From: Mycolicibacterium thermoresistibile
GTDB lineage: Bacteria; Actinomycetota; Actinomycetes; Mycobacteriales; Mycobacteriaceae
Reading direction: 5' to 3'
Assembly (NCBI RefSeq): GCF_900187065.1
Contig: NZ_LT906483.1
Span: forward strand, 620,001 to 684,000
DNA: 64,000 nucleotides
The position numbers and the translations under genes are program-made. Below, in pieces: positions 27,124 through 36,851 of this stretch (positions are counted from its first letter, which is position 1; each line of letters opens with the position of its first letter). The notes under the pieces are model-generated. The model did no database searches. It was not told the origin of the DNA and worked only from the letters and a program-made list of their open reading frames with translations.

Positions 27124-28236
27124 ATGGCATCCGAAGATCGTCGCAACGGCAGGTCGGTGGATGCCGCCGACGGAACCGGGACCGGTGACGCGGCGCAGCA
27201 GCCGAAGGTCGTTCTGGTCACCGGGGCGTGCCGGTTCCTCGGCGGATACCTGACCGCGCGGTTGGCGCAGAACCCGGCGATCGACCATGTGATCGCCGTG
27301 GACGTCGCGACACCGAGCAAGGACATGCTGCGGCGTATGGGGCGCGCCGAGTTCATCCGCGCCGACATCCGAAACCCCTTCATCGCCAAGGTGATCCGCA
27401 ACGGCAACGTGGACACCGTGGTGCACGCCGCGGCGGCCTCCTACGCCCGGGGATCGGGTGCACGCGCCACCCAGAAGGAATTCAACGTGATGGGCGCGAT
27501 CCAGCTGTTCGCGGCCTGTCAGAAGGCGCCGTCGGTGCGCCGGGTGGTGCTCAAGTCCACCTCGGACGTGTACGGGGCCCATCCCCGCGATCCGGTGGTG
27601 TTCTCCGAGGAGTGCGATGCGCGCAAACCGCCCGGCGACGGTTTCGCCCGCGACAGCATCGACATCGAGGGCTACGCCCGCGGCCTGGCGCGGCGCCGGC
27701 CCGACATCGCGGTCACCATCCTGCGGCTGGCCAACCTGATCGGGCCGGCGATCAACAGCCCGCTGACCCGGTTTCTGGCCCGTCCGGTGGTCACCACCGT
27801 GCTGGGCCGGGACCCGCGCCTGCAACTACTGCACGAACAGGACGCCCTGGGCGCGCTCGAGCACGCGACGCTCTCCGGGAAACCGGGCACGTTCAACATC
27901 GCCGCACCCGGGATCATCATGATGTCGCAGGCGATCCGGCGGGCCGGCCGGATCGCGTTGCCGGTGCCGCGATCGGCGCTGTCCGTCGTCGATTCGGTGG
28001 TGCGCGCGACCCGCTCCACCGAGCTGGATCGCGAGCAACTCAACTACCTGAGTTACGGCCGGGTCATGGACACCACGCGGATGCGTGAGGATCTGGGTTA
28101 CTCGCCCAAGTGGACGACGGTGGAGGCGTTCGACGATTATGTACGTGGCCGTGGATTGACCCCGATCGTCGACCCGCGGTGGGTACGCTCAATGGAGAGC
28201 CGTGCGGTGGCAGTGGCTCAGCGGTGGGGACGTTGA
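27124..28236 (+). CDS. galE2: NAD-dependent epimerase/dehydratase-like protein (GalE2 type)
   Basis: Extended-SDR protein of 370 residues, orthologue of Rv0501 by position. The cofactor loop is the unusual VTGACRFLGGYL, then ADIRNPFIAKVI, VVHAAAASYARGS and KSTSDVYGAH, with LRLANLIGP later. Where sugar epimerases have YxxxK, the best aligned tyrosine is in DIEGYARGLARRR, with no Lys at +4. The active-site Lys is therefore missing or moved, so genuine UDP-galactose epimerase activity is doubtful despite the gene name. A C-terminal [17 protein letters not shown] overlaps the next gene by 35 bases. Confidence 0.85.
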   Translation: MASEDRRNGRSVDAADGTGTGDAAQQPKVVLVTGACRFLGGYLTARLAQNPAIDHVIAVDVATPSKDMLRRMGRAEFIRADIRNPFIAKVIRNGNVDTVVHAAAASYARGSGARATQKEFNVMGAIQLFAACQKAPSVRRVVLKSTSDVYGAHPRDPVVFSEECDARKPPGDGFARDSIDIEGYARGLARRRPDIAVTILRLANLIGPAINSPLTRFLARPVVTTVLGRDPRLQLLHEQDALGALEHATLSGKPGTFNIAAPGIIMMSQAIRRAGRIALPVPRSALSVVDSVVRATRSTELDREQLNYLSYGRVMDTTRMREDLGYSPKWTTVEAFDDYVRGRGLTPIVDPRWVRSMESRAVAVAQRWGR

Positions 28237-29344
28237 TCCATCAACAGGGGAATCTATCGATCTGGCGGGGGTGGAGCGAGTGGTCGCCGGCGATCCGAAG
28301 GCGAAAGTGATTCCGCTGCATTCGGATTCGGGTCGCGCTGCGCAGCGCCGGATTGCCCAGCGGGCGGCCAGTGTACGCCGGCACCCGTCGATGCAGTCCG
28401 ACGCGGCGGTGCAGGCCTCCGAGGAGCTCGCCGGCGTCATCCGGGAATTGGAGTCGGCACGCTCAGGGTCCGGGCGGTCGGCGGCGGCCCAGGAGCAGCC
28501 CAACGAACTGGCCAGACGCATCGGCGCCGTCGCCGAATTCCTCCGCAAGCGGATGACCGGCGATTACACCGTCGACGAATTCGGCTTCGATCCGCACCTC
28601 AACGAGGCGGTGTTCCTGCCGCTGCTGCGGGGTCTGTTCAACTCCTGGTTCCGGGTCGAGGTCAGCGGTATCGAGAACCTGCCCGACTCCGGTGCGGCCC
28701 TGGTGGTGGCCAACCACGCCGGGGTGTTGCCGTTCGACGGACTGATGGCGTCGGTCGCGGTGCACGACCATCACCCGCTGCACCGGGACCTGCGGATGCT
28801 CGCCGCCGACCTGGTGTTCGATCTGCCGGTGGTGGGGCCGGCCGCGCGTAAGGCCGGGCACACCATGGCCTGTGCCGCCGACGCCCACCGGCTGCTGGCC
28901 GCCGGGGAGCTGACCGCGGTGTTCCCGGAGGGCTACAAGGGGCTGGGGAAGCGGTTCAGGGACCGCTACAAGCTGCAGCGGTTCGGCCGCGGCGGATTCG
29001 TCTCCGCCGCGCTGCGCAGCAAGGCGCCGATCGTGCCGTGCTCGATCGTCGGCTCCGAGGAGATCTATCCGATGCTCGCCGACGTGCGGCTGCTGGCGCG
29101 GCTGCTGGGGGTGCCGTACTTCCCGATCACCCCGCTGTTCCCGGCGGCCGGGCCGCTCGGGCTCATCCCGCTGCCGTCGAAGTGGTACATCGAGTTCGGC
29201 GAACCGATCCCCACCGCCGACTACGACGAATCGGCCGCCGACGATCCGATGATCACCTTCGAACTGACCGACCAGGTCCGCGAGACCATCCAGCAGACCC
29301 TCTACCAGCTACTGACCCGCCGGCGCAGCACCTTCCTCGGCTGA
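28202..29344 (+). CDS. PlsC-like acyltransferase (Rv0502-like)
   Basis: Lysophospholipid/glycerol-phosphate acyltransferase-like protein of up to 380 residues. The catalytic HxxxxD box is in [13 protein letters not shown] (about residues 175-185); [17 protein letters not shown] is the FPEG motif, and [14 protein letters not shown] the later block. The first about 100 residues are hydrophilic. Start uncertain: GTG at 28202 (GGAG four bases before, overlapping galE2) or GTG at 28271 ([17 protein letters not shown]). The 3' end overlaps the convergent dehydratase-like gene by 36 bases. Substrate not predictable; phospholipid or triacylglycerol synthesis is plausible. Confidence 0.83.
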   Translation: MRWQWLSGGDVDPSTGESIDLAGVERVVAGDPKAKVIPLHSDSGRAAQRRIAQRAASVRRHPSMQSDAAVQASEELAGVIRELESARSGSGRSAAAQEQPNELARRIGAVAEFLRKRMTGDYTVDEFGFDPHLNEAVFLPLLRGLFNSWFRVEVSGIENLPDSGAALVVANHAGVLPFDGLMASVAVHDHHPLHRDLRMLAADLVFDLPVVGPAARKAGHTMACAADAHRLLAAGELTAVFPEGYKGLGKRFRDRYKLQRFGRGGFVSAALRSKAPIVPCSIVGSEEIYPMLADVRLLARLLGVPYFPITPLFPAAGPLGLIPLPSKWYIEFGEPIPTADYDESAADDPMITFELTDQVRETIQQTLYQLLTRRRSTFLG

Positions 29345-29890
29345 CGCCCCGCCGGTCGCGGGCCGGTTCTGGGACGCCACGAACTGCTTCAACGCGGCGT
29401 CGCGGCGCGCCGCGATCTGCGCGGTCAGCTCGTCGGCCTCGTCGGGATGGGCCGCCTCACCCAGGATGGTGACCACGCTGGTGATCACCGGATTGCCGTC
29501 GGCGTCGGTGCATTCGCCGCGCACCTCGGTGATCACGGTGCCGTGCGATTCGATCACCGAGTCCAGATAGGAGTCGAAGTACAGCTTGTCGCCCGCGACG
29601 ATCGGCCGGTGGAAGATGATCTTCTGGTCGCGGTGCATCATCCGCTCGAGGTTGATCGGCACATCGAAGTGGTTGAAGATCTCCAGCTGCACCCGGCGGC
29701 CGGCGACGGCCAGGAAGGTCAGCGGGGCGATGAGCGCGTCGTAGCCGCACTCCCGGGCGGCTTCCTCGGTGAAGTGGGCGGGATGGTCGTTCTTCACCGC
29801 GCGGGCGAACTCGCGGATCTTCTCCCGGTCCACCTCGAAGTAGTCCGGATAGCGGTAGTGCGTCCCGATGATGTCTGCGGCGATGCTCAT
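29309..29890 (-). CDS. FAS1-like/MaoC-N hot-dog dehydratase (Rv0504c-like, HadA/HadC-related)
   Basis: Single hot-dog protein of 193 residues related to the HadA/HadC subunits of mycolate dehydratases. Family marks: [27 protein letters not shown] at the N-terminus, [49 protein letters not shown] and [13 protein letters not shown]. The catalytic Asp/His motif of HadB-type subunits is not expected here; such proteins are usually the non-catalytic partner. The C-terminal 30 residues are low complexity and lie over the end of the acyltransferase gene. Role in lipid synthesis inferred. Confidence 0.85.
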   Translation of the reverse strand: MSIAADIIGTHYRYPDYFEVDREKIREFARAVKNDHPAHFTEEAARECGYDALIAPLTFLAVAGRRVQLEIFNHFDVPINLERMMHRDQKIIFHRPIVAGDKLYFDSYLDSVIESHGTVITEVRGECTDADGNPVITSVVTILGEAAHPDEADELTAQIAARRDAALKQFVASQNRPATGGASAEEGAAPAGQ

Positions 29891-29952
29891 GGCTGTGTGC
29901 TCCGGTCGGTCGTCGGCCGTGGCCTGGCGGCGTGAGCCTATCAGCGTCGGTG

Positions 29953-30864
29953 TCAGCGCCGTTCGTGGCGGCGCTGGGCGAGCGCGGCGAGCGCCCCGCC
30001 GGCCGCGCCGAGCGCCACCGCCGACGGCACCCCGATCCGGGCGGCCTTGCGCGCGGTGCGGAAGTCGCGGATCTCCCAGCCCCGCTCTCGGGCCAGGCTG
30101 CGCAGCGCCGCATCCGGGTTGATCGCCACCGCGGTGCCCACCAGCGACAACATCGGCACATCGTTGTAGCTGTCCGAGTACGCCGTGCAGCGCCGCAGGT
30201 TGAGACCCTCCCGGACGGCCAGGTTGCGCACCGCGTGGGCCTTGCCGACGCCGTGCAGGATGTCGCCGACCAGCCGACCGGTGAACACGCCGTCGACCGA
30301 TTCGGCGACCGTCCCCAGCGCGCCGGTGAACCCCAGCCGCCGGGCGATCGTCGCGGCCAGCTCATAGGGCGTCGCGGTGACCAGCCACACCTGCTGCCCG
30401 GCGTCGAGGTGCATCTGGGCCAGCGCCAGCGTGCCGGGCCAGATCTTGTCGGCGATGATCTCGTCGTAGATCTCCTCGCCGAGCGCGATGAGTTCCGCGA
30501 CCGACCTGCCCTCGATGAACGACAGCGCCTTGCGCCGGCCGGCGGCCACGTCGTCGCTGTTCTCCCGGCCGGTGAGCTGGAACTTCGCCTGCGCATAGAC
30601 GAACCGCAGCATGTCGCGGTAGGAGAAGTAGTTGCGTGCGGCCAACCCGCGGGCGAAGTGCACCAGCGACGAGCCGTGCACCAGGGTGTTGTCCACGTCG
30701 AAGAACGCCGCGGCGGTCAGATCCGGTGGTGGCGCCGGCGGCGGGGGCTCGGGTGCCAGCTCGGTCACCGCTGCTTCGGCGCTGGCCTTACCGGCCGTCT
30801 CCTGTTCGCGCGGGCCGTGGCTGGCGTCGGTCGGGGTCGTCTCCACACCACGCGATTCGGCCAC
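29953..30864 (-). CDS. HAD-IB family hydrolase (SerB-like, Rv0505c)
   Basis: Phosphatase of the HAD superfamily, 303 residues. Motif I is [16 protein letters not shown] (nucleophile Asp near residue 56), motif [14 protein letters not shown], and motif [17 protein letters not shown] preceded by [10 protein letters not shown] Pro-rich N-terminal 45 residues and a C-terminal hydrophobic stretch ([19 protein letters not shown]) followed by basic residues flank the domain. M. tuberculosis Rv0505c is named serB1, but phosphoserine specificity is not shown by the sequence. Start ATG at 30864 not certain because the N-terminus is low complexity. Confidence 0.83.
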   Translation of the reverse strand: MAESRGVETTPTDASHGPREQETAGKASAEAAVTELAPEPPPPAPPPDLTAAAFFDVDNTLVHGSSLVHFARGLAARNYFSYRDMLRFVYAQAKFQLTGRENSDDVAAGRRKALSFIEGRSVAELIALGEEIYDEIIADKIWPGTLALAQMHLDAGQQVWLVTATPYELAATIARRLGFTGALGTVAESVDGVFTGRLVGDILHGVGKAHAVRNLAVREGLNLRRCTAYSDSYNDVPMLSLVGTAVAINPDAALRSLARERGWEIRDFRTARKAARIGVPSAVALGAAGGALAALAQRRHERR

Positions 30865-30903
30865 GGCTCCAATTTAGCCACCCGAACGGCGATACTGTGC
30901 GGT

Positions 30904-31161
30904 GTGGAGTCCCGTGTGGTGTTGCTGAGCCGACAGGGGTGCGGCATGTGTGAGCGGGCAGCGCAGCAGCTGGAGGAGCTGGCGGCCGAGCTCGGGTTCG
31001 AGTTCACGGTCACCGATGTGGACGCCGCGGCGGCGGCCGGCGACCCAGCGCTGCGTGCGGAATTCGGGGACCGGCTGCCGGTGGTACTGCTCGACGGCGA
31101 CGAGCACAGCTACTGGGAAGTGGACGAGCCGAGACTACGGGCGGATTTAGCGGGCCGATGA
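30904..31161 (+). CDS. Glutaredoxin-like thiol protein (Rv0508-like)
   Basis: Protein of 85 residues with a thioredoxin-fold, DUF836/glutaredoxin-like. The redox motif is CGMC in LSRQGCGMCERAAQQLEELA near residue 14, the cis-Pro is in DRLPVVLLDG, and the end is HSYWEVDEPRLRADLAGR. GTG at 30904 or at 30913; the longer is chosen because it keeps the first beta strand whole. It stands directly before hemA, as in M. tuberculosis. Confidence 0.87.
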   Translation: MESRVVLLSRQGCGMCERAAQQLEELAAELGFEFTVTDVDAAAAAGDPALRAEFGDRLPVVLLDGDEHSYWEVDEPRLRADLAGR

Positions 31162-31176
31162 ACGGAATCAGCGAAT

Positions 31177-31206
31177 TTGGTAGCCCAACTCTGAACCGAC
31201 TACCGT
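31177..31206 (+). promoter_or_regulatory. Candidate promoter of the hem operon
   Basis: TTGGTA (31177-31182), 18-base spacer and TACCGT (31201-31206) in the 66-base gap before hemA. The transcript would begin near 31213, with a 15-base leader. Confidence 0.4.
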
Positions 31207-31227
31207 GGTCGAGGTGGTGATGAAGCC

Positions 31228-32691
31228 GTGAGCGTGCTGCTATTCGGGGTTTCGCACCGCAGTGCGCCGGTGTCGGTGCTCGAGCAGCTGAGTACCGAGG
31301 AGTCCGAACAAGCCAAGATCATCGACCGGGTTCTGGAGTCGTCGCTGGTCACCGAGGCCATGGTGCTGTCGACCTGCAACCGGGTGGAGATCTATGCGGT
31401 TGTCGACGCATTCCACGGCGGCCTGTCGGTGATCGGCCAGGTGCTCTCCGAGCACTCCGGCATGCCCCTCAATGATCTGACCAAATACGCCTACGTCCGG
31501 TACGCCGAGGCCGCGGTCGAGCATTTGTTTGCCGTCGCCAGCGGGCTGGACTCGGCGGTGGTCGGCGAGCAACAGGTCCTGGGCCAGGTGCGGCGGGCGT
31601 ATGCCGCCGCCGAGGCCAACCGCTCCGTCGGGCGGACCCTGCACGAACTGGCGCAGCGGGCGCTGTCGGTCGGCAAGCGGGTGCACTCCGAGACCGGCAT
31701 CGACGCGGCGGGCGCCTCGGTGGTGTCGGTGGCGCTCGACATCGCCGGCCGGACCCTGGGCAGCCTGGCCGCGCGTAACGCGCTGATCATCGGCGCCGGT
31801 TCGATGGGCGCGCTCACAGCCAAACACCTGGTCGCCGCGGGTGTGGAGCGGATCCAGGTGGTCAACCGGTCGCTGCCGCGCGCGAAGCGGCTGGCCCACA
31901 ACATCACCGAACAGGGCGTCGCGGCCGAGGCGCTGACGCTCGATCACATCTGTGCCGCGCTGGCCGACGCCGACGTCGTGGTGAGCAGCACCGGCGCGGT
32001 CAGCCCGGTGGTGTCGCTGGCCGATGCGCACCGGGCGCTGGCCGGCCGCTCCGAGGATCGCGAGCTGGTGATCTGCGACCTCGGGATGCCGCGTGACGTC
32101 GACGCCGCGGTCGCCGGACTGCCGGCGGTCCACGTCGTGGACATGGAACGGATCCAGCGCGAGCCCAGCGCCCGGGCGGCCGCGTCCGACGCCGAGGCGG
32201 CCCGCGCGATCGTGGCCGCCGAGGTGGCCCGGTATCTGGCCGGCCAGCGGATGGCGGAGGTCACGCCGACCGTCACCGCGCTGCGGAAACGCGCCGCCGA
32301 CGTCGTCGAGGCGGAGCTGTTGCGGCTCGACAACCGGCTGCCCGAACTGGACGCCGCGCACCGCGACGAGGTCGCGCGCACGGTGCGACGGGTGGTCGAC
32401 AAACTGCTGCACGCACCGACGGTGCGGGTCAAACAGCTGGCCAGCGCGCCGGGCGGGGACAGCTACGCCGAGGCCCTCCGCGAGCTGTTCGAACTCGATC
32501 AGCAGGCCGTCGACGCGGTGGCCGGCAGCGAGCTGAAGCCCACGGTGAGCGGTGACATCAACACCGCGGTGGGCGACGCGCTCGACACCGCCCTGAGTGA
32601 TGCGGCGCGGGCCACCGTGCCCCCAGAGATCAGGGCGCCTGAGATCAAGGCGCCTGACATCAGATCTGTGACAACCGAACTCGAAGACTGA
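31228..32691 (+). CDS. hemA: Glutamyl-tRNA reductase
   Basis: First committed step of haem/tetrapyrrole synthesis: reduces glutamyl-tRNA to glutamate-1-semialdehyde with NADPH. The 487-residue protein has the N-terminal catalytic domain with C50 in [12 protein letters not shown] and [17 protein letters not shown], the NADPH domain [17 protein letters not shown] near 190, and the C-terminal helical dimerisation domain ([17 protein letters not shown]). The tail of about 40 residues (ending with [15 protein letters not shown] repeats) is a low-complexity extension. GTG at 31228. First gene of a hemA-hemC-hemD-hemB row; HemL, which works next, is encoded 12 kb on. Confidence 0.96.
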   Translation: MSVLLFGVSHRSAPVSVLEQLSTEESEQAKIIDRVLESSLVTEAMVLSTCNRVEIYAVVDAFHGGLSVIGQVLSEHSGMPLNDLTKYAYVRYAEAAVEHLFAVASGLDSAVVGEQQVLGQVRRAYAAAEANRSVGRTLHELAQRALSVGKRVHSETGIDAAGASVVSVALDIAGRTLGSLAARNALIIGAGSMGALTAKHLVAAGVERIQVVNRSLPRAKRLAHNITEQGVAAEALTLDHICAALADADVVVSSTGAVSPVVSLADAHRALAGRSEDRELVICDLGMPRDVDAAVAGLPAVHVVDMERIQREPSARAAASDAEAARAIVAAEVARYLAGQRMAEVTPTVTALRKRAADVVEAELLRLDNRLPELDAAHRDEVARTVRRVVDKLLHAPTVRVKQLASAPGGDSYAEALRELFELDQQAVDAVAGSELKPTVSGDINTAVGDALDTALSDAARATVPPEIRAPEIKAPDIRSVTTELED

Positions 32692-32699
32692 GCTATTCA

Positions 32700-33653
32700 T
32701 TGACTCAACGCGATGGCGTAATCCGGATCGGAACTCGTGGCAGCCTCCTGGCGACGACGCAAGCCGGCGTCATCAGAGACGCTCTGATCAGCCGGGGCCA
32801 CCCAGCCGAACTGGTCATCATCTCGACCCGGGGCGACCGGTCCCCGGACACCCCCATCGAGCACATGGGCGTCGGGGTGTTCACCGCCGAGTTGCGCGAG
32901 GCGATCCTCGACGGTCGGGTGGACGCCGCGGTGCACTCCTACAAGGATCTCCCGACCGCCGACGACCCTCGGTTTGCCATTCCCGCCGTTCCTCCGCGTG
33001 AAGACCCGCGTGACGTGCTGGTTGCTCGCGACAACCTCGTTCTCGGAGAGTTGCCAGCCGGTTCGTTGATCGGAACTTCGAGTCCACGGCGGGCAGCCCA
33101 GCTTAGAGCATTGGGTCTCGGTTTGGAAATCCGCCCCCTACGAGGCAACCTAGATACGAGGTTGAACAGGGTTCGCAACGGTGAACTCGACGGCATCGTA
33201 GTGGCCCGGGCGGGGCTGGCTCGCATCGGGCGCCTCGAAGTCGTCACCGAGACTCTCGAACCGGTGCAGATGTTGCCGGCACCGGCTCAGGGCGCGTTGG
33301 CGGTCGAGTGCCGCGCGGAGGACACCGGGCTTGCCGCGATCCTGGCGGAGTTGGACGACTCCGACACCAGGGCCGCGGTCACCGCAGAGCGGGTCCTGCT
33401 CGCCGAACTGGAGGCGGGATGTTCCGCACCGGTGGGGGCGATTGCTGAGGTAGTCGAGTCCATCGATGAGGACGGTCGTGTCTTCGAGGAACTGTCGCTG
33501 CGCGCCTGCGTGGCGACGGTAAGCGGATCCGACGTGATCCGTGCGTCCGGCGTCGGAACTCCGGGTCGGGCACGAGAGCTTGGCGTCTCGGTGGCCGCGG
33601 AGTTGTTCGAGCTGGGGGCGCGTGAACTCATGGCGGATCGAACTGAGCTGTAG
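32700..33653 (+). CDS. hemC: Porphobilinogen deaminase
   Basis: Joins four porphobilinogen units to hydroxymethylbilane. The 317-residue protein has [25 protein letters not shown] (catalytic Asp region), [31 protein letters not shown], and the dipyrromethane-cofactor Cys in [11 protein letters not shown] (about C240). The usual start would be at VIRIGTR, but that valine is GTA, so the TTG at 32700 (TTG ACT CAA) is the best start; it lies eight bases after the hemA stop. Codon use between about 33075 and 33210 is unlike the neighbours (see findings). Confidence 0.93.
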   Translation: MTQRDGVIRIGTRGSLLATTQAGVIRDALISRGHPAELVIISTRGDRSPDTPIEHMGVGVFTAELREAILDGRVDAAVHSYKDLPTADDPRFAIPAVPPREDPRDVLVARDNLVLGELPAGSLIGTSSPRRAAQLRALGLGLEIRPLRGNLDTRLNRVRNGELDGIVVARAGLARIGRLEVVTETLEPVQMLPAPAQGALAVECRAEDTGLAAILAELDDSDTRAAVTAERVLLAELEAGCSAPVGAIAEVVESIDEDGRVFEELSLRACVATVSGSDVIRASGVGTPGRARELGVSVAAELFELGARELMADRTEL

Positions 33654-33667
33654 AGCGGGAGAGACAG

Positions 33668-35428
33668 ATGACTCGGCAGGTGAGCATGCGAGGGCGTAAG
33701 CCGAAGCCCGGCCGCATCACGTACGTGGGCGCCGGCCCGGGGGATCCCGGTCTGCTGACAACTAAGGCTCAAACGATACTGGCCCATGCCGCGCTGGTCT
33801 TCACCGACCCCGATGTTCCGGAGGCGGTGAAGACTTTGATCGGTACGAATCTGCCGCCGCTGGTCGGTCCGGCGCCGGCCAGGCCGGTCAAATCGGGCGC
33901 CAAGTCCGATGCCAAGGCCGCCGGTGCCAAGTCCGATGCGAAGGCCACCGATGCCAAGTCCGATGCGAAGGCCGCCAAGGCCGACGACAAGGACGCCGTC
34001 GAGGAAGAGGACATCTGCCGCGGCCCGGAGATCCGCCCGGCGCTGGGCGATCCGGCCGAGGTGGCCAAGACGGTGGCGGCCGAGGCGCGCAGCGGCTCCG
34101 ATGTGGTTCGGCTGATCGCCGGCGACCCGCTGTCGGTGGACGCGGTCATCAACGAGATCACCGCACTGGCCCGCACCCAGCTCACGTTCGAGATCGTGCC
34201 GGGGCTGCCGCAGACCACCGCGGTGCCCACCTACGCCGGACTACCGCTGGGCTCCACCCACACCGTCGCCGATGTGCGCGGCGATGTGGACTGGGGTGCG
34301 CTGGCCGCGGCGCCGGGCCCGCTGATCCTGCAGGCCACCGCGTCGCATCTGTCTGACGCCGCGAACACCCTGATCGAGTACGGCCTGGCCGACACCACAC
34401 CGGTGGTGGTGACCACCAACGGCACCACCTGCCAGCAGCGTTCGGTGGAAGCCAGCCTGGCCACCATGGGGGACAAGGCGACGCTGGCCGGCCTCGAGCC
34501 GCCGGGCGGTGCGCCCGCCGAGGGGCCGCACACCGGCAACCTGGTGGTGACCATCGGCAAGACCGTCACCAACCGCGCCAAGCTGAACTGGTGGGAGAGC
34601 CGCGCCCTGTACGGCTGGACGGTGCTGGTGCCGCGTACCCGTGAGCAGGCCGGCGAGATGAGCGAGAAGCTGGTCGCCCACGGCGCGCTGCCGATGGAGG
34701 TGCCGACCATCTCGGTCGAGCCGCCCCGCAGCCCCGCGCAGATGGAGCGTGCGGTCAAGGGGCTGGTCGACGGCCGCTACCAGTGGGTGGTGTTCACCTC
34801 CACCAACTCGGTGCGGGCGGTCTGGGAGAAGTTCAAGGAGTTCGGGCTGGACGCCCGCGCGTTCTCCGGTGTGAAGATCGCCTGCGTGGGGCAGGCCACC
34901 GCGGACCGGGTCCGCGCGTTCGGGATCAACCCCGAGTTGGTGCCGTCCGGTGAGCAGTCATCGCTCGGCCTGCTCGAGGAGTTCCCGCCCTACGACGACG
35001 TCTTCGACCCGGTGAACCGGGTGCTGCTGCCGCGGGCCGACATCGCCACCGAGACCCTGGCCGAGGGGCTGCGGGAACGCGGCTGGGAGATCGAGGACGT
35101 CACCGCCTACCGCACGGTGCGCGCGGCGCCGCCGCCGGCGGCCACCCGCGAGATGATCAAGACCGGCGGGTTCGACGCGGTGTGCTTCACCTCGAGCTCG
35201 ACGGTGCGCAACCTGGTCGGCATCGCCGGCAAGCCGCACGCCCGCACCATCGTCGCCTGCATCGGCCCGAAGACGGCGGAGACCGCCACCGAGTTCGGGC
35301 TGCGGGTCGACGTGCAGCCCGAGGTGGCCGCGGTGGGCCCGCTGGTCGACGCCCTGGCCGAGCACGCCGCCCGGCTGCGGGCCGAGGGTGCGCTGCCGCC
35401 GCCGCGTAAGAAGAGCCGTCGCCGCTAG
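33668..35428 (+). CDS. hemD: Fused uroporphyrinogen-III C-methyltransferase-like / uroporphyrinogen-III synthase
   Basis: Two-domain protein of 586 residues, as in Rv0511. Residues about 15-265 are a tetrapyrrole-methylase (SUMT) domain: YVGAGPGDPGLLTTKA, VVRLIAGDPLSVDAVINE and FEIVPGLPQTTAVPTYAGLPLG. The RLIAGDP form differs from the canonical RLKGGDPF, so methylase activity is uncertain. Residues about 310-570 are the HemD cyclase domain (YGWTVLVPRTREQAGEM, VFTSTNSVRAVWEKF, KIACVGQATADRVR, DAVCFTSSSTVRNL). A three-copy nine-residue repeat (GAKSDAKAA type, residues 77-103) interrupts the methylase domain. ATG at 33668 with GGGAGAG upstream; ends in a basic RKKSRRR tail. Confidence 0.94.
   Translation: MTRQVSMRGRKPKPGRITYVGAGPGDPGLLTTKAQTILAHAALVFTDPDVPEAVKTLIGTNLPPLVGPAPARPVKSGAKSDAKAAGAKSDAKATDAKSDAKAAKADDKDAVEEEDICRGPEIRPALGDPAEVAKTVAAEARSGSDVVRLIAGDPLSVDAVINEITALARTQLTFEIVPGLPQTTAVPTYAGLPLGSTHTVADVRGDVDWGALAAAPGPLILQATASHLSDAANTLIEYGLADTTPVVVTTNGTTCQQRSVEASLATMGDKATLAGLEPPGGAPAEGPHTGNLVVTIGKTVTNRAKLNWWESRALYGWTVLVPRTREQAGEMSEKLVAHGALPMEVPTISVEPPRSPAQMERAVKGLVDGRYQWVVFTSTNSVRAVWEKFKEFGLDARAFSGVKIACVGQATADRVRAFGINPELVPSGEQSSLGLLEEFPPYDDVFDPVNRVLLPRADIATETLAEGLRERGWEIEDVTAYRTVRAAPPPAATREMIKTGGFDAVCFTSSSTVRNLVGIAGKPHARTIVACIGPKTAETATEFGLRVDVQPEVAAVGPLVDALAEHAARLRAEGALPPPRKKSRRR
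33896..33976 (+). repeat. 27-bp tandem repeat, three copies, in hemD
   Basis: Units 33896-33922, 33923-33949 and 33950-33976 encode GAKSDAKAA, GAKSDAKAT and DAKSDAKAA. They lie in frame within the methylase domain and look like a slippage-expanded linker. Confidence 0.9.
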
Positions 35429-35438
35429 GTCCGCGGCC

Positions 35439-36419
35439 GTGACGTTTCCGAATCGTCGGCCGCGACGGCTGCGCGGCACCGCGGCGATGCGCCGGCTGGT
35501 GGCGCAGACGTCGCTGGAGCCGCGGCATCTGGTGCTGCCGATGTTCGTCGCCGACGGGATCGACGAACCGCGCCCGATTGGGTCGATGCCGGGGGTGGTG
35601 CAACACACCCGCGAGTCCCTGCGCCGCGCCGCCGCCGAGGCGGTCGGGGCCGGGGTGGGCGGTCTGATGCTGTTCGGGGTGCCGCAGGAGGCCGACAAGG
35701 ACGCCACCGGATCGATCGGCGCCGACGAGCACGGCATCCTCAACGCGGCGCTGCGGGACCTGACCGCCGACCTCGGGGACGACACCGTGCTGATGGCCGA
35801 CACCTGTCTGGACGAGTTCACCGATCACGGGCACTGCGGGGTGCTCGACGCCCGCGGCCGGGTCGACAATGACGCGACCAACGCCCGGTACGTTGAGCTG
35901 GCGGTGGCGCAGGCCGAGGCTGGCGCGCAGGTGGTCTCCCCGAGCGGGATGATGGACGGTCAGGTCGCCGCGATCCGCGCCGGGCTGGACGCCGCCGGGC
36001 ACACCGATGTGGCGATCCTGGCGTACGCCGCCAAGTTCGCGTCCGGGTTCTACGGCCCGTTCCGGGAAGCGGTGGCGTCGAGCCTGAGCGGTGATCGGCG
36101 CACCTATCAGCAGGACCCCGGAAACGCCCGGGAAGCCCTGCTCGAGGTGCGCCTGGACATCGACGAGGGCGCCGACATGGTGATGATCAAACCGGCCCTG
36201 GGCTATCTGGACGTGGTGCGCGCGGCCGCGGACATCTCCCCGGTCCCGGTCGCGGCCTACCAGGTGTCCGGGGAGTACGCGATGATCAGCGCCGCCGCGG
36301 CCAACGGCTGGATCGACGGACCCGCGGTCGCGCTGGAGGCGCTGACCGGCATCCGGCGGGCCGGCGCGGACATCGTGCTGACCTACTGGGCGGTGGAGGC
36401 CGCCGGTTGGCTGGGGTGA
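35439..36419 (+). CDS. hemB: Delta-aminolevulinic acid dehydratase (porphobilinogen synthase)
   Basis: Condenses two aminolevulinate molecules to porphobilinogen; TIM-barrel octamer. The 326-residue protein has LVLPMFVADG, the metal region MADTCLDEFTDHGHCGVL, the two Schiff-base lysines in LAYAAKFASGFYGPF and DMVMIKPALGYLDVV, and YQVSGEYAM. Asp in place of one of the zinc cysteines (CLD rather than CFC) points to the magnesium-type or mixed-metal group. GTG at 35439 gives the usual PRRLRGTAAMRRLVAQT beginning. Stop overlaps the next GTG by 4 bases, opening a chain of coupled small genes. Confidence 0.95.
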   Translation: MTFPNRRPRRLRGTAAMRRLVAQTSLEPRHLVLPMFVADGIDEPRPIGSMPGVVQHTRESLRRAAAEAVGAGVGGLMLFGVPQEADKDATGSIGADEHGILNAALRDLTADLGDDTVLMADTCLDEFTDHGHCGVLDARGRVDNDATNARYVELAVAQAEAGAQVVSPSGMMDGQVAAIRAGLDAAGHTDVAILAYAAKFASGFYGPFREAVASSLSGDRRTYQQDPGNAREALLEVRLDIDEGADMVMIKPALGYLDVVRAAADISPVPVAAYQVSGEYAMISAAAANGWIDGPAVALEALTGIRRAGADIVLTYWAVEAAGWLG

Positions 36420-36829
36420 CCGAACCGCAGCCGCCGACGACCCCGCCGGACGTCGACACCGCGTTCTGGCTGTGGGCGGCCGCGCTGCCGTTGATGATCA
36501 TCGGTTCGGTGGTGGATCTCGTCGCCGCACCGGCGCCCGGCTCCCCGCTGGTGGTCTACGGGTTCTCCGCGATGTTCCTGTTCGTCATCGCCGCGATCGT
36601 GGTGACCTTCCTGGTGCTGCTGCGGCAGGGCTACCGGTGGGCGCGGACGCTGTTGACCGGCGGCGGGATCGCCTCGGTGATGTATGCCGGGATCAACCTG
36701 TTCAGTGTGGACCGTCCGCCGGTGGCGGCGGTCGGCTACGCCGTCTGCACGATCTTCGGCGCGGTCCTGATCGTGGGCGGGGCGTATCTGCTGCACCGCA
36801 AGGACGCCCATGCCTACTTCACCCGCTGA
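36416..36829 (+). CDS. Small four-helix membrane protein after hemB (Rv0513-like)
   Basis: Protein of 137 residues with a short Pro-rich N-terminus and four hydrophobic helices (about 20-40, 50-74, 85-100 and 107-127). I recognise no domain. The GTG at 36416 overlaps the hemB TGA by 4 bases (GTGA); the earlier TTG at 36407 is less likely. The position equals Rv0513, a membrane protein of unknown role behind hemB. It could anchor or regulate the haem enzymes, but no sequence feature shows that. Confidence 0.75.
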   Translation: MTEPQPPTTPPDVDTAFWLWAAALPLMIIGSVVDLVAAPAPGSPLVVYGFSAMFLFVIAAIVVTFLVLLRQGYRWARTLLTGGGIASVMYAGINLFSVDRPPVAAVGYAVCTIFGAVLIVGGAYLLHRKDAHAYFTR

Positions 36830-36851
36830 ATCGGCGTTAGGCTGGCGCACC

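Noticed and set aside
28110..28310. Short plus-strand frame in the galE2/acyltransferase junction
   Set aside because: It is an alternative reading of the overlap; neither start nor composition supports a separate gene.
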